DNA of 64,000 nt from contig BAYV01000109.1 of assembly GCA_000710935.1 (NCBI GenBank), forward strand, positions 62,001 to 126,000. Direction: 5' to 3'. The stretch's first letter is position 1; each line of letters begins with the position of its first letter. Both the position numbers and the translations under genes were made by a program. The notes below the pieces were generated by a model. That model did no database searches and was not told where the DNA came from. It saw only the letters and a program-made list of their open reading frames with translations. Shown here one piece after another: positions 35,420-46,194 of this stretch. The DNA comes from Iodidimonas nitroreducens. GTDB taxonomy: Bacteria > Pseudomonadota > Alphaproteobacteria > Sphingomonadales > Rhodothalassiaceae.

Positions 35420-38206
35420 TCAAGAGCGCCCATGGGCCAACTGCCCACCTTTGCGCCGCACATCATGGCTCAGGGGCAATTGCCCTTTCGTGGCGGCCAT
35501 CAATTTTCTTTCGATATTGGCGATGCGCTGGCTGCCGATGATTTTCTGGCCTTCCAGATCCTGCACATAAAAAACATCCACCGCCCGCTCACCATAGGTG
35601 GCCACATGCGCCGAGAAAATCGACAATCGCATGCGTGATAAGGCCCGTGTCAGATCATAAAGCAGGCCCACCCGATCCCGGGCATTCACCTCGATCACCG
35701 TGGCACGGTTGGAGGCCCGATTATCAACGATCACCAAAGGCTCCACCTTGAAAACGGCGGTCCGGCTTTTGATCCCATCGCTTTTGCGCTTCAGCTTTTC
35801 TTCGGCGGGTAATTTATTCACCACCGCCCGGCGGATCGATTGTTCCAGTTCGGCCAGCTTACGCGGATCGCTATAGGCCGAGCCATCCGGGCTTTGGATG
35901 CGGAAATTATCCAGCGCCTTGCCGTCCGACGTGGTGTGAATCTTACCATCCATCACATTCGCGCCGGCCACCGCAAAAGCCCCCGAAAGCCGCGCAAAAA
36001 GCCCCGGACGATCCCGGGTAAACACGCTCACTTCGGTCATATCCTGAAAGGCATTGACCGAAACCATCACCCCCACTTCCTCGCCCGCCTGCTCGGTTTT
36101 GCGGATCAGCCGGGCATTATGTTCATGGGTATCGCCATCTTCGGAAATCCAGTAGCTATCATGCAGGCGGCCCATATGGCTATCGCGATCCCGTTCGGGC
36201 CAATCGGCAAGCCTTCCGGCCAGATCTTTCTTTTTGCCATCCACCCGATCCCGGCGGCCACTGACCGCGTGGCCAGCCACCAGCACTTCTTCGGCCTGTT
36301 CATAAAGATCGCGCAAAAGCTGGCCTTTCCAGCCATTCCACACCCCCGGCCCCACCGCCCGGATATCCACCACGGTCAGAATGAGCAAAAGCTTCAAACG
36401 CTCCGGGCTTTTCACCGCTTCACAAAAATCGAGCACGGTTTTGCGATCCGCCAGATCGCGCTTGAAGGCGGTTTGGCTCATCAAAAGATGCCAGCGCACG
36501 AGCCAGGCCACGAGATCGGTTTCCGATGGGGTCAGCCCCATCCGGGGGCACAGCTTGCGGGCCACCCGCTCGCCGATGCGGGAATGATCGCCGCCCCGCC
36601 CCTTGGCGATATCATGCAAAAACACCGCCATATAAAGAACCCGCCGCGACACCAGCTTGCCGATCAGATCGGTGGAAAGCGGATGCTCGTCTTTCAATTC
36701 GCCGCGTTCGATCCTGGCCAGCAGGCCCAGGGCATGGATGCTGTGCTCATCCACCGTATAATGGTGATACATATCATATTGCATCTGCGCCACGATGCGC
36801 CCGAAATCGGGCACGAATTTGCCGAAAACCCCGGCTTCGTTCATCCGCCGCAAATTGATTTCAGGATGATTGGCCGAGGTCAGCACATCCATGAAAGCTT
36901 TATTGGCGGCAAAATCATGGCGCACATCCCGATCGATCAAGCCCAGATGCCGCCCCATATAGCGCAGGGCATTGGGGTGGATGTCATATCCGGTTTCATG
37001 GGCAACCGCAAAAATCTCCACCATCTTGCGCGGTTCATCGATGAACATCTGCTCATTGCGCACCGTGAGCCTTTCCCCATCCACCCGAAAGCCCCGGATC
37101 GACCGTCTTGGCCGCCAGTTCGCCAGCGAAAACAGGGTGTTTTTCTGGTGCCGCGCCTCCAGCACGGCGCAGACCACGCGGGTGAGATCGCCCACTTGTT
37201 TGGCGACGAGGAAATAATGCTTCATGAAGCGTTCCACCCCTGAAAGCCCGGGATGATCGCGGTAATTCAGCCTGTTGGCCAATTCAAGCTGCACATCAAA
37301 AGTCAGCCTTTCCTGCGCCCGGCCCACCAGAAAATGCAAAGACACCCGCACCGTCCATAAAAAGGATTCGGCCTTTTTGAAGGTTTTAAGCTCGTCTTCT
37401 TCTAAGATGCCTTCGGCCACCAGATCCTTTGGCAAATGCACATCATAAAGAAAGCGGGTGATCCAGAACAGCGTGTGCAGATCGCGCAGGCCGCCTTTTC
37501 CATCTTTCAGATTGGGTTCCACCACATAGCGGCTATCGCCCATGCGATCATGGCGGGCATCGCGCTCGGCCAGCTTTTCATCCACAAACTGATGGCCGCG
37601 CACCTCCCGGACCGAGCTTTGATAAAGACGCCCAAGCTCTTCATATAAAGCCTGATCCCCTGCCAGCATCCGGCGTTCGAGCAAGGATGTATTGACCGAA
37701 ACATCTTCGCGGGCCATGCGCACACAATCGACGGGCGAGCGCACCGCCTGACCCACCTTCAAGCCCAGATCCCAAAGGGTATAGAGCATGAATTCAACGA
37801 TCTGTTCATGCCATGATGTGGATTTATAGGGATAGAGAAATAAAAGATCGAGATCAGAGAACGGAGCCAGTTCGCCGCGCCCATAGCCGCCGGTGGCAAT
37901 CACCGCCATGCGCTCGCTATCGGTGGGATTGGGGCGGGGATAAAGCCGGGTGATGGCCAGATCATAAAGGCCGATGATCAATTTATCCGCCAGATAGCTG
38001 AAAGCCGCCGCCACCCGCCGACCGCTCATGCCATCCTGTTCATGGCGGGCCTTGATCTCATCGAAGCCGCGCTGCCACATGGCCTTTGAAACCGCAAGAA
38101 TCTGCTGCTGGCGCTCTTTTGGATCGGCGCACAAGGCGGCCTCGGCCAGATCTTTGGCATAGTCAGCGGGATCGATGATCTGACGTTTTTTCGCTATGGT
38201 GACCAT
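35420..38206 (-). CDS. glnD: Bifunctional uridylyltransferase/uridylyl-removing enzyme GlnD
   Basis: GlnD senses glutamine and adds or removes UMP on PII proteins, setting nitrogen metabolism. The nucleotidyltransferase site is GGYGRGELAPFSDLDLL with Asp118 and Asp120. A central HD hydrolase domain (VFLHDIAKGRGGDHSRIGE) and two C-terminal ACT domains (TEVSVFTRDRPGLFARLSG and EVNARDRVGLLYDLTRALS) follow. The 928-residue length is usual for the group. It lies 40 bases after mutS and is probably in the same transcript. Confidence 0.97.
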   Translation of the reverse strand: MVTIAKKRQIIDPADYAKDLAEAALCADPKERQQQILAVSKAMWQRGFDEIKARHEQDGMSGRRVAAAFSYLADKLIIGLYDLAITRLYPRPNPTDSERMAVIATGGYGRGELAPFSDLDLLFLYPYKSTSWHEQIVEFMLYTLWDLGLKVGQAVRSPVDCVRMAREDVSVNTSLLERRMLAGDQALYEELGRLYQSSVREVRGHQFVDEKLAERDARHDRMGDSRYVVEPNLKDGKGGLRDLHTLFWITRFLYDVHLPKDLVAEGILEEDELKTFKKAESFLWTVRVSLHFLVGRAQERLTFDVQLELANRLNYRDHPGLSGVERFMKHYFLVAKQVGDLTRVVCAVLEARHQKNTLFSLANWRPRRSIRGFRVDGERLTVRNEQMFIDEPRKMVEIFAVAHETGYDIHPNALRYMGRHLGLIDRDVRHDFAANKAFMDVLTSANHPEINLRRMNEAGVFGKFVPDFGRIVAQMQYDMYHHYTVDEHSIHALGLLARIERGELKDEHPLSTDLIGKLVSRRVLYMAVFLHDIAKGRGGDHSRIGERVARKLCPRMGLTPSETDLVAWLVRWHLLMSQTAFKRDLADRKTVLDFCEAVKSPERLKLLLILTVVDIRAVGPGVWNGWKGQLLRDLYEQAEEVLVAGHAVSGRRDRVDGKKKDLAGRLADWPERDRDSHMGRLHDSYWISEDGDTHEHNARLIRKTEQAGEEVGVMVSVNAFQDMTEVSVFTRDRPGLFARLSGAFAVAGANVMDGKIHTTSDGKALDNFRIQSPDGSAYSDPRKLAELEQSIRRAVVNKLPAEEKLKRKSDGIKSRTAVFKVEPLVIVDNRASNRATVIEVNARDRVGLLYDLTRALSRMRLSIFSAHVATYGERAVDVFYVQDLEGQKIIGSQRIANIERKLMAATKGQLPLSHDVRRKGGQLAHGRS

Positions 38207-38246
38207 GAAATCCCTTTTGGTGATAAAGGTGCATCGCGTTCAGGCA

Positions 38247-40973
38247 TCAATATGGGCCCTGGCTCAGGCTTTTTAAGTGATAAACCAGATCATGCGCCTG
38301 TTTGGGGGTCAACTCATCAGGATTGCTTGTCCGCACGGCATCCAGCACTGCGCTGGCCGCCTCATCTTTGGGCGCGGGGGTCGCAGGGCTTGCGGCCGAT
38401 CGTTCAAACAGGGGCAGATCGCCCAAAGCCCCGCGGGTTCGCGCCCCTTCGCCACTGGCTTCCAGATCATCCAGCACCTGCCGCGCCCGATTGATCACCG
38501 CCTTGGGCAAGCCCGCTAAGGATGCCACCTGAATGCCATAGGATCGATCCGCCGCCCCCATCGTGACTTCGTGCAAAAACACCACATCGCCGCGCCATTC
38601 CTTCACCCGCATGGAGCGCAAGGCTAAAGAGGACAAACGCACCTTCAGGGCCGACATTTCATGATAATGGGTGGCAAACAAAGCCCGGGAGCGATTGACA
38701 TCATGGAGATGCTCAACCGCAGCCCAGGCGATGGACAAACCATCGAAGGTGGCCGTGCCCCGGCCGATTTCATCAAGAATCACCAAAGAGCGGTCTGTTG
38801 CCTGATTGAGGATCGCCGCCGTTTCAACCATTTCCACCATGAAGGTGGAGCGCCCCTGCGCCAGATCATCCGATGCCCCCACCCGGCTGAACAGGCGATC
38901 CACAATGCCGATATGCGCCGCCTCGGCAGGCACGAAGCTCCCCGCCTGCGCCAGAATGGCAATCAGGGCATTTTGTCGCAAAAAGGTTGATTTCCCGGCC
39001 ATATTGGGGCCGGTCACCAGCCACAGGCGCTGATCGGGGCCCAGATCGCAATCATTGGCGATGAACGGCCCGCCATCCTCCTTGCGCAAGGCTGCCTCCA
39101 CCACCGGATGCCGCCCGCCGCGAATATCAAAGGCCCGATCCTCGCTGATTTTTGGCCGCGCCCAGCGATCGATCACCGCGCGTTCGGCCAAGGCAGCGGA
39201 CACATCGATCTCTGCCAGCGCCTGCGCGCAGGCCATCAGCTCGTGCCAATGATCGGCAATGCGGGCCACCAGCTCATCGAACATCTGCTGTTCCATGGCC
39301 AGCGCCCGATCCCCTGCCTGATTGATTTCAGCCGCCAAACCCGCCAGTTCGGTGGTGGAAAAGCGCACGGCATTGGCCAATGTCTGGCGATGAATGAAGC
39401 GCTGGGCATGGGGGGGCTGCATCAAAAGATCCGCCGCTTTCGCGGGCACATCGATATGATAGCCCAAAACATTATTATGCTTGATCTTCAATGCATTCAG
39501 GCCGGTATCGCGGCGATAATCGGCTTCCAGCCCGGCGATCAACCGGCGGCTTTCATCGCGCAGGGTGCGTACTTCATCCAAAGCCGCATCATAGCCTTTG
39601 GTGATAAAGCCGCCATCCCGGGCCAGCGCCGGGGGATCCGCCACCAGCGCCCGGCCCAGCAGATCTTCAAGGGCCGCATGGCCGGTCAGGGCTTTTTGCG
39701 CCCTATCGAGCAGAACCGGAAGGCCATGATCATCAAGGCCACCATCGGCGGCACTGCCGCGATTGAGGCGATCACACAGCTCGGCCGCCACCCGCAGAGC
39801 ATCACGCACCGCCGCCAGATCACGCGGCGTTCCACGATCCAGCATCAGGCGCGACAAAGCGCGTTCCAGATCGGGTGCGGCCCGCAAATCCGTGCGCAGA
39901 TCGGCGCGCAGATCCGATACCTTCACACAATGATCCACCGCATCCAGCCGCTGTTCGATCAGCGCCAGATCGGTAAGGGGGGCCGCAAGACGGGCCGCCT
40001 GCGCCCGCGCCCCGGCCCCGGTGATGGTGCAATCGATAGTGGCGATCAGGCTGCCTTTGCTTTCCCCCGCCAAAGTGCGTGCCAGTTCAAGACTGCGGCG
40101 GGTAGCGGCATCGATCAGCATCACCGAGCCACGGGCCCTTTGCCCCGGCGGACGCAGGCGCGGCATCCGGCCTTTTTGTGTGCTTTCCAGATAATCCAGA
40201 AGGGCATCGAACGCAGCAAGCTCGGCGCGGCTGAAATCGCCAAAGGCATCAAGGCTCGCCACCCCATAAAGTGCCTTCAGGCGCCGCTCGCCCCCCAGAC
40301 TATCCCATGATCCCGCTGGCAAGGGCGAGACCACATCGGCCATCCCATCGAGCAGGCGGCGCACATCTGAATCATCAAGCAGCTTTGCCGCCACCAAAAG
40401 CTCACCGGGAGCAAGCTGGGCCAGATCGGCCGAAAGATGATCGGGGCTGGTTTCCATGCTCATGAAACTGCCGGTAGACATATCGGCATAGGCGACGGCC
40501 ATATTGTTTCCCACCGCTACCAGAACCGCCAGATAATTATGGCGGCGAGCATCGAGCAGGGTGTCTTCCGTCAGGGTGCCCGGCGTCACCAAGCGCACCA
40601 CTTCGCGGGCCACCACCGATTTTGCGCCGCGCTTTTTCGCCTCTGCGGGGTCTTCGGTCTGTTCGCACACAGCCACCTTGAACCCCGACTTGATCAGGCG
40701 CGCCAGATAGCTCTCCGCCGCATGAACCGGCACCCCGGCCATGGGGATATCCTCGCCTTCATGCCTGCCACGACGGGTGAGGGTAATATCAAGGGCCGCC
40801 GCTGCCTTGATCGCATCATCGAAAAACAATTCGTAAAAATCGCCCATGCGATAAAACAGCAGACAATCAGGATGGGCGGCGCGGATGGCCAGATATTGCG
40901 CCATCATCGGCGTTGCCGCCCCATCCTGAGGATCGGCAGGGCCCTTTTTCACATTTTTTGCCGGATTGTTCAT
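38247..40973 (-). CDS. mutS: DNA mismatch repair protein MutS
   Basis: MutS recognises mismatches and starts repair with MutL. The mismatch-binding domain shows [17 protein letters not shown] (Phe-x-Glu motif). The ATPase has Walker [15 protein letters not shown], then [16 protein letters not shown], Walker [14 protein letters not shown] and LFATHYHEM. The frame runs up to 41249, beyond the maeB start on the other strand. The ATG at 40973 gives 908 residues and begins about 22 residues before the conserved domain. Its ribosome site is weak. Confidence 0.96.
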   Translation of the reverse strand: MNNPAKNVKKGPADPQDGAATPMMAQYLAIRAAHPDCLLFYRMGDFYELFFDDAIKAAAALDITLTRRGRHEGEDIPMAGVPVHAAESYLARLIKSGFKVAVCEQTEDPAEAKKRGAKSVVAREVVRLVTPGTLTEDTLLDARRHNYLAVLVAVGNNMAVAYADMSTGSFMSMETSPDHLSADLAQLAPGELLVAAKLLDDSDVRRLLDGMADVVSPLPAGSWDSLGGERRLKALYGVASLDAFGDFSRAELAAFDALLDYLESTQKGRMPRLRPPGQRARGSVMLIDAATRRSLELARTLAGESKGSLIATIDCTITGAGARAQAARLAAPLTDLALIEQRLDAVDHCVKVSDLRADLRTDLRAAPDLERALSRLMLDRGTPRDLAAVRDALRVAAELCDRLNRGSAADGGLDDHGLPVLLDRAQKALTGHAALEDLLGRALVADPPALARDGGFITKGYDAALDEVRTLRDESRRLIAGLEADYRRDTGLNALKIKHNNVLGYHIDVPAKAADLLMQPPHAQRFIHRQTLANAVRFSTTELAGLAAEINQAGDRALAMEQQMFDELVARIADHWHELMACAQALAEIDVSAALAERAVIDRWARPKISEDRAFDIRGGRHPVVEAALRKEDGGPFIANDCDLGPDQRLWLVTGPNMAGKSTFLRQNALIAILAQAGSFVPAEAAHIGIVDRLFSRVGASDDLAQGRSTFMVEMVETAAILNQATDRSLVILDEIGRGTATFDGLSIAWAAVEHLHDVNRSRALFATHYHEMSALKVRLSSLALRSMRVKEWRGDVVFLHEVTMGAADRSYGIQVASLAGLPKAVINRARQVLDDLEASGEGARTRGALGDLPLFERSAASPATPAPKDEAASAVLDAVRTSNPDELTPKQAHDLVYHLKSLSQGPY

Positions 40974-41011
40974 AAAGGCCAGATTTTCATATAGATTGTT
41001 CTCGGACCGTC

Positions 41012-41041
41012 TACATAATGCTAGAAGATGAGGCACATCAA
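41012..41041 (-). promoter_or_regulatory. Candidate mutS promoter
   Basis: On the minus strand TTGATG (41041-41036), 18 bases, TATGTA (41017-41012), about 40 bases before the mutS start. It lies between mutS and the tandem repeat. Confidence 0.4.
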
Positions 41042-41095
41042 CCAGCCCTGTTCCAGTGGATCGTCTTTTTAGCATTGTGCCCGATGAACTGCCAG

Positions 41096-41146
41096 AATCC
41101 TCTTGCGACCCTAATCCTCTTGCGACCCTAACCCTCTTATGACCCT
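41096..41146. repeat. Three 17-bp tandem repeats between mutS and maeB
   Basis: The unit AATCCTCTTGCGACCCT occurs at 41096-41112 and again, identical, at 41113-41129. A third copy with three changes is at 41130-41146. A repeat of nearly two helical turns in a divergent promoter region could hold an array of protein sites or be slippage-generated. Confidence 0.9.
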
Positions 41147-41178
41147 TCAAGCCCCTGCAACAAGGATCAGAACCCTTC

Positions 41179-43491
41179 ATGACCGATACGCCCCCCAAAT
41201 CCCCTGCATCTAAAACCGCCGAGTCGAAATCCACTGAATCGCGATTCACCGACCGCGAAGCCTTGCGCTTTCACGCTTTTCCCACGGCGGGCAAGATCGA
41301 GATCACCCCCACCAAACCGATGGCCACCCAGCGCGATCTATCCCTTGCTTATTCCCCCGGCGTGGCCGCCCCGGTAAAGGCGATTGCCGAAAATCCCGAC
41401 TGTATTTTCGATTATACCGCCCGGGGCAATCTGGTGGCGGTAATTTCCAATGGCTCGGCCATTTTGGGCCTGGGCAATCTGGGGGCTGCCGCATCAAAGC
41501 CGGTGATGGAGGGCAAAGCCGTTCTGTTCAAGCGCTTTGCGGATATCGATGCCATCGATATCGAGCTCAATTCCAGCGATGTGGATGCCATTGTCAGCGC
41601 CGTGACCCTGATGGAGCCGACCTTTGGCGGCATCAATCTCGAAGATATCGGTGCGCCCGCCTGTTTCATCATCGAACAGCGCCTGCGTGAAGCCATGGAT
41701 ATTCCGGTTTTCCATGATGATCAGCATGGCACGGCCATCATCACCGGCGCAGGGTTCATCAATGCCCTTTTTCTGACAGATCGCGATATCAAGGATGTGC
41801 GGGTGGTGATGAATGGGGCGGGGGCGGCATCGATCGCCTGTGCAGAATTGATCAAGGCGATGGGGGTGCCCCATGATCATCTGATCATGTGCGATAGCAA
41901 AGGCGTGATCCACACAAACCGCGAAGACAGCCTCAATCAATGGAAATCCGCCCATGCGGTAGACACACCCCTGCGCACCCTGGCGGAAGCGATGGAGGGT
42001 GCCGATGTGTTTATCGGGCTTTCGGTGGAAGGGGCCGTGAATGCGGAGATGGTGAAAAGCATGGCCCCAAAGCCGATCATTTTTGCCATGGCCAATCCCA
42101 ATCCCGAAATCAGCCCCGAAGAGGTGGCCACCATCCGCGATGATGCCATCATGGCCACCGGGCGATCGGATTATCCCAATCAGGTCAATAATGTATTGGG
42201 TTTTCCTTATATCTTTCGCGGAGCGCTTGATGTGCGGGCCCGCACCATCAATGACGAGATGAAAATCGCCGCCGCCCATGCTTTGGCCGAATTGGCGCGC
42301 ACCGATGTGCCCGAAGAAGTGGCCGCCGCCTATTCCGGGCGCAAACACAGCTTTGGCCCCGAATATATCATCCCCGCCCCTTTCGATCCCCGGCTGATGG
42401 AATTCGTTCCCCCCCGGGTGGCGCAGGCGGCCATGGATAGCGGCGTGGCCCGCAAACCCATCGAGGATATGGCCGCTTATCGTCGTCAGGTCTCGAACCG
42501 GCTCAATCCCACCATCGGTCTGTTGGGCGAGATGTTTGACATGCTCACCGATCACAATAAGCGGGTGATCTTTGCCGAAGGGGAAGAAGATCGCATGGTG
42601 CGCGCCGCCATGGGCTTTCAATCGGGGGGCTATGGCCAGGCGATCCTGATCGGCTATGAAGATGTGGTGGCCCGCAAACTGCGTGATATGGGCGCCAATC
42701 CCGATGATTATGATATCCGCTCTGCCGCCACCTCATCGCGCAATGCCGATTATACCGAATGGCTTTATGGTCGCCTGCAGCGCAAGGGCTATTTAAAGCG
42801 CGATGCCCAAAGGCTGGTAAACCGGGATCGCAATGCCTTTTCCGCCTGCATGCTGGCCCATGGCGATGCCGATGCCATGGTCACCGGGCTGACGCGCAAT
42901 TATTATCAGGCCATTGAAAATATTCAGCTCGTGATCGATCCCAAGGCGGGCGTCGCCCCGTTCGGGCTGACCATCGTGATGTCCCGCGATCGCACGGTGT
43001 TTATTGCCGATACGGTGATGAACGAACGCCCCACCGGCAGCGAACTGGCCGATATTGCCCAAAATGCCGCCGCTGCCGTGCGTCATCTGGGGCACGAGCC
43101 CCGCGCCGCCATGCTGTCTTTTTCCAATTTCGGCCAACCGATGCGGGAAAAGGCCGATCATGTGCGCGAAGCCGTGGCCATTTTGGAACAGCGCGATGTG
43201 AATTTCGAATTCGAGGGGGATATGGCCCCCGATACCGCGCTCAACCCCGATCTTTTGAAGCTTTATCCCTTTGCGCGGCTTTCCGGCCCGGCCAATCTGC
43301 TGGTCATGCCGGCCCTTCATTCCGCCAATATTTCGACAAAGCTGGTGGGAGCTTTGGGCGGTGCCCGGGTGATCGGGCCGATTTTGTGGGGCTTTGATCG
43401 CTCGATTCAGGTGGTGCGGATGGGATCGCACACATCGGATGTGCTGAATATGGCGGCTTTAGCCGCTGTGGGCTCGATCAAGCGCGATTGA
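41179..43491 (+). CDS. maeB: NADP-dependent malic enzyme with phosphotransacetylase-like domain
   Basis: MaeB decarboxylates malate to pyruvate with NADP. The 770-residue protein has the malic N-terminal domain ([25 protein letters not shown]) and a nucleotide-binding domain ([17 protein letters not shown]). A C-terminal phosphate acetyl/butyryltransferase-like domain (about 445-765) in MaeB usually binds acetyl-CoA for control and is not catalytic. The ATG follows AAGGATC. It is divergent from mutS across the tandem repeat and convergent with the acyltransferase gene. Confidence 0.96.
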   Translation: MTDTPPKSPASKTAESKSTESRFTDREALRFHAFPTAGKIEITPTKPMATQRDLSLAYSPGVAAPVKAIAENPDCIFDYTARGNLVAVISNGSAILGLGNLGAAASKPVMEGKAVLFKRFADIDAIDIELNSSDVDAIVSAVTLMEPTFGGINLEDIGAPACFIIEQRLREAMDIPVFHDDQHGTAIITGAGFINALFLTDRDIKDVRVVMNGAGAASIACAELIKAMGVPHDHLIMCDSKGVIHTNREDSLNQWKSAHAVDTPLRTLAEAMEGADVFIGLSVEGAVNAEMVKSMAPKPIIFAMANPNPEISPEEVATIRDDAIMATGRSDYPNQVNNVLGFPYIFRGALDVRARTINDEMKIAAAHALAELARTDVPEEVAAAYSGRKHSFGPEYIIPAPFDPRLMEFVPPRVAQAAMDSGVARKPIEDMAAYRRQVSNRLNPTIGLLGEMFDMLTDHNKRVIFAEGEEDRMVRAAMGFQSGGYGQAILIGYEDVVARKLRDMGANPDDYDIRSAATSSRNADYTEWLYGRLQRKGYLKRDAQRLVNRDRNAFSACMLAHGDADAMVTGLTRNYYQAIENIQLVIDPKAGVAPFGLTIVMSRDRTVFIADTVMNERPTGSELADIAQNAAAAVRHLGHEPRAAMLSFSNFGQPMREKADHVREAVAILEQRDVNFEFEGDMAPDTALNPDLLKLYPFARLSGPANLLVMPALHSANISTKLVGALGGARVIGPILWGFDRSIQVVRMGSHTSDVLNMAALAAVGSIKRD

Positions 43492-43554
43492 TCGTTCGCC
43501 CCCCGGCCTTTCTGGTCCCCGTGGTTCCTGAACTAAAGCTCAGATGATGATTTT

Positions 43555-44466
43555 TCAAATGATAATCTGGCGGCCACCACCAATGGCTTCGGCGGCCTCG
43601 GCCTCACCATCATTGATCGCCCCTGGGGTGCCAAAGCGCATGGAATAGCGCTTGGTCACCCGCTCTACGGGCAGCAGGATGAATACATCAGTGGTGCCAA
43701 ACTGATCATCCACCACCGCCCCATCCCCGATGAAGCAGCCAAGGCGCAGATAGCCCTTGATCAAAGGCGGCAAAGAGCGGCGAGCCATGCGGATATCAAG
43801 CTGATCGCGCGGCACCCTGTTCATATCTTCAAAACGCTCGGGCACGGCACGCACCATGAAATCCGCCGGGCACAGATGTTCGTGCCATAAATAGGATAAG
43901 GGAGCCGCCAAAGCATCGGGATCGGTGCCATGCAAAGAGGCACAGCCAAACATATAAGCAATGGAATGTTCTGCCAGATAGCCCGCAATCCCCTTCCATA
44001 AAAGGGTGATGGTGGCATTCGAACGATAATCCCGCGCCACACAGGAGCGACCCAATTCCAAAAGCTGGCCGCCCTTGCCCATATGGGCCTGAAAGCGTTC
44101 CCCCATCAAAGGGCCGAGATCATATTCCTGAGCGGAATAAAAGCCGCCATGCTGGGACGCCACCCTTTGGCGCAGCAGACGATAGGTGCCGACCACCCGG
44201 CTGCCTTTGGGCTTGGAATGATCGATGACCAGCAAATGATCGCATAAGGGATCATAAACATCCATATCGCGGCGTTCGCGCTGCATCTGAAGCGTGGGCT
44301 GTGCCGACATTTCCTCATAGAAAATGCGATAGCGCAAACGCTGGGCTTCCAGAATTTCAGACTCTTCACGCGAACAGCGCACCTCCAAAGGGCCTGATCG
44401 GGCGTAATAATCGGCGTTCGCCAGTGTTTGTGCGGCGACGACCTTGTCTTTGCCGGTGTAATCCAT
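43555..44466 (-). CDS. GNAT-type acyltransferase, OlsB/hemolysin-like
   Basis: A 303-residue protein of the acyl-ACP-using GNAT branch that includes OlsB, which attaches a 3-hydroxy fatty acid to ornithine in the first step of ornithine lipid synthesis. Visible features are LRYRIFYEEMSAQP, DHLLVIDH, VVGTYRLLRQRVA, LELGRSCVARDYR and LIKGYLRLGCFIGDGAVVD near the end, all typical. No OlsA gene is next to it; the PlsC-like gene at 8.3 kb could supply that step. The start at 44466 has no strong ribosome site. Confidence 0.85.
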   Translation of the reverse strand: MDYTGKDKVVAAQTLANADYYARSGPLEVRCSREESEILEAQRLRYRIFYEEMSAQPTLQMQRERRDMDVYDPLCDHLLVIDHSKPKGSRVVGTYRLLRQRVASQHGGFYSAQEYDLGPLMGERFQAHMGKGGQLLELGRSCVARDYRSNATITLLWKGIAGYLAEHSIAYMFGCASLHGTDPDALAAPLSYLWHEHLCPADFMVRAVPERFEDMNRVPRDQLDIRMARRSLPPLIKGYLRLGCFIGDGAVVDDQFGTTDVFILLPVERVTKRYSMRFGTPGAINDGEAEAAEAIGGGRQIII

Positions 44467-44550
44467 AACGCGCTTCTAAGCCCCTTCAGAGACAATTTCG
44501 TGACGCGGCTTTCAGAAAACGATTAAAAATCCTGCGCCCCATCGCATCAA

Positions 44551-44575
44551 AACGGCTCGGAGTGTGAGCCTTTGC
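44551..44575 (-). terminator. Candidate terminator of the AmpG-like gene
   Basis: On the minus strand GGCTC-ACACTCC-GAGCC is followed by GTTTTG. It lies about 95 bases after the permease stop and about 85 bases before the acyltransferase start. The stem is only 5 bp, so strength is uncertain. Confidence 0.45.
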
Positions 44576-44667
44576 CGTTCATATCTCAACCCAAACCTGC
44601 GGTGCATTGCCCATATCCAGCGCACAAATGCGCGAGGGCCTGACCGTCTCTTATGCGTTTTCGATCT

Positions 44668-46128
44668 TCAGTCCCATTTTCTTGTGCGGGCAAGAAACCA
44701 TAACAAAATCAGCCCCGGTATGCCAGCAATCCCCGATAGGATGAAGAAATCGAACCAGCCCACAGCTTCCGCCAAAAACCCCGCAGGGGCCGCCAGAAAG
44801 GTGCGCGCCACCAAAGCCGTAGCGGATAAAAGGGCATATTGGGTGGCGGTATAGGCATCATTCACCAGCCGCGACAGAAAAACGACGAAGATGGTATTGC
44901 CCATGCCGGACGCAAAATTTTCAAAGCCGATCACCCCCGCCAGCCACGGCCAATGAGCATCGATCAAAGCGCCTTTCAATTCAGACGGGATATTGCCCTG
45001 CCCGAAAGCCGTTTCAACCCCCAATGTGGCAAAGCCCGCCATCCAATCCAGCCACGAAAAGCCCAGATTCGACACAACCTGCAAAACCCCGGCGATCCAA
45101 AGGGCGCGCACCAGCCCAAAGGCGTGCATCAAAAGCCCCCCGGCAAACATGCCCGCAAACACCGCCACCAACCCAAACCCTTTATAAACAAAGGCAATGG
45201 TGGATTTCTGATAGCCCAGATCACGCACGAAAGGCCCCGATAAAGCCCCGGCAAAGGCATCCTGGAATTTAAACAAAACCACAAAGGCCATGACCGAAAG
45301 CAAAGCCCAGCCAAAACGACGCACCAGATCGACAAAAGGTGCCGCCACCATCACATAAAGGGTGGCCAGCCCCCGGCCCCTGCGCCCCCCGGCCAAACGC
45401 GGCCGCGTTGCTAAAAACCGCGCCACCTCGTGCTGCCGGGCGTCCAGTTCGGCTTCCACCCGGCGTTCGGGTTCATGATTAAAAGCCACCGCCAAAAGCC
45501 CGAGAACCAAAGTGAGGCTGGCAAATAAATAGGCGCTTTCCCAACTTGCTACATCGGCCAGCCATAAAACCAGAACCCCCGCCGCAAGCTTGGCCCCCAG
45601 ATACCACGCCGTGGCATGAACCGCCGTGCCCCCCGCCAATTGCCGATCATCCAGATATTCAATGCGATAAGCATCCACCACAATATCGAAGGTGGCCGAG
45701 GCAAAAGCCACCCCCACCGCCAACAGGATGCTGGTCATGAGGGCGCTGGCCGGATCAACCACCGAAAGCCCGAACAAAAGCGCCAGCATCAGCACCAGGG
45801 TCAGCGCCATCCAGCCCCGCCTTTGGCCCAATCGGCGGGTGAGAGGGCCCAGCCTGATATGATCCACAAAAGGGGCCCATAAAAATTTGATGGCATAGGC
45901 CGTACCGATCAGGCTGGTCAGCCCGATGGTGCCGAAATCGATCCCGGCATCGGTGAGGCGGATACGAAAGGTTTCACCAATCAGACCCAAAGGCAGGCCG
46001 CTGGCAAAGCCGAAAAACAAAAACACCGCCACCCGGCGTTCCAGATAAATGGACCCCACCCCAAAAAGCCGGGCAAGGGCTTTGGGCACGACATAAGACG
46101 GCGGCTTGGATGAACTTGAAGATGACAT
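44668..46128 (-). CDS. ampG: AmpG-like muropeptide permease (MFS transporter)
   Basis: A 486-residue inner-membrane transporter of the major facilitator superfamily with about 12-14 membrane segments. The opening FGFASGLPLGLIGETFRIRL, then GTIGLTSLIGTAYAIKFLWA and PFVDHIRLG, matches AmpG, which imports anhydro-muropeptides for recycling. No beta-lactamase or ampR gene is nearby. It follows comM by 66 bases on the same strand. Confidence 0.88.
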   Translation of the reverse strand: MSSSSSSKPPSYVVPKALARLFGVGSIYLERRVAVFLFFGFASGLPLGLIGETFRIRLTDAGIDFGTIGLTSLIGTAYAIKFLWAPFVDHIRLGPLTRRLGQRRGWMALTLVLMLALLFGLSVVDPASALMTSILLAVGVAFASATFDIVVDAYRIEYLDDRQLAGGTAVHATAWYLGAKLAAGVLVLWLADVASWESAYLFASLTLVLGLLAVAFNHEPERRVEAELDARQHEVARFLATRPRLAGGRRGRGLATLYVMVAAPFVDLVRRFGWALLSVMAFVVLFKFQDAFAGALSGPFVRDLGYQKSTIAFVYKGFGLVAVFAGMFAGGLLMHAFGLVRALWIAGVLQVVSNLGFSWLDWMAGFATLGVETAFGQGNIPSELKGALIDAHWPWLAGVIGFENFASGMGNTIFVVFLSRLVNDAYTATQYALLSATALVARTFLAAPAGFLAEAVGWFDFFILSGIAGIPGLILLWFLARTRKWD

Positions 46129-46194
46129 CAGCGGCAGACTAAGCGGCCCTTATGGCCTTGAGAAGGCATAAAATGAACATCCTGCTTTGAAGGC

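Noticed and set aside
35840-37243. 467-codon plus-strand frame opposite glnD
   Set aside because: It is the antisense shadow of glnD, a complete conserved gene, and its translation (many Ile, His and Pro, no domain) looks non-coding.
39108-40310. 400-codon plus-strand frame opposite mutS
   Set aside because: Antisense of the MutS core; low-quality composition and no recognisable motif.
40974-41249. 92-residue N-terminal extension of MutS
   Set aside because: The open frame continues into the tandem repeat and past the maeB start, but the extension has no MutS character; the ATG at 40973 begins the conserved protein.
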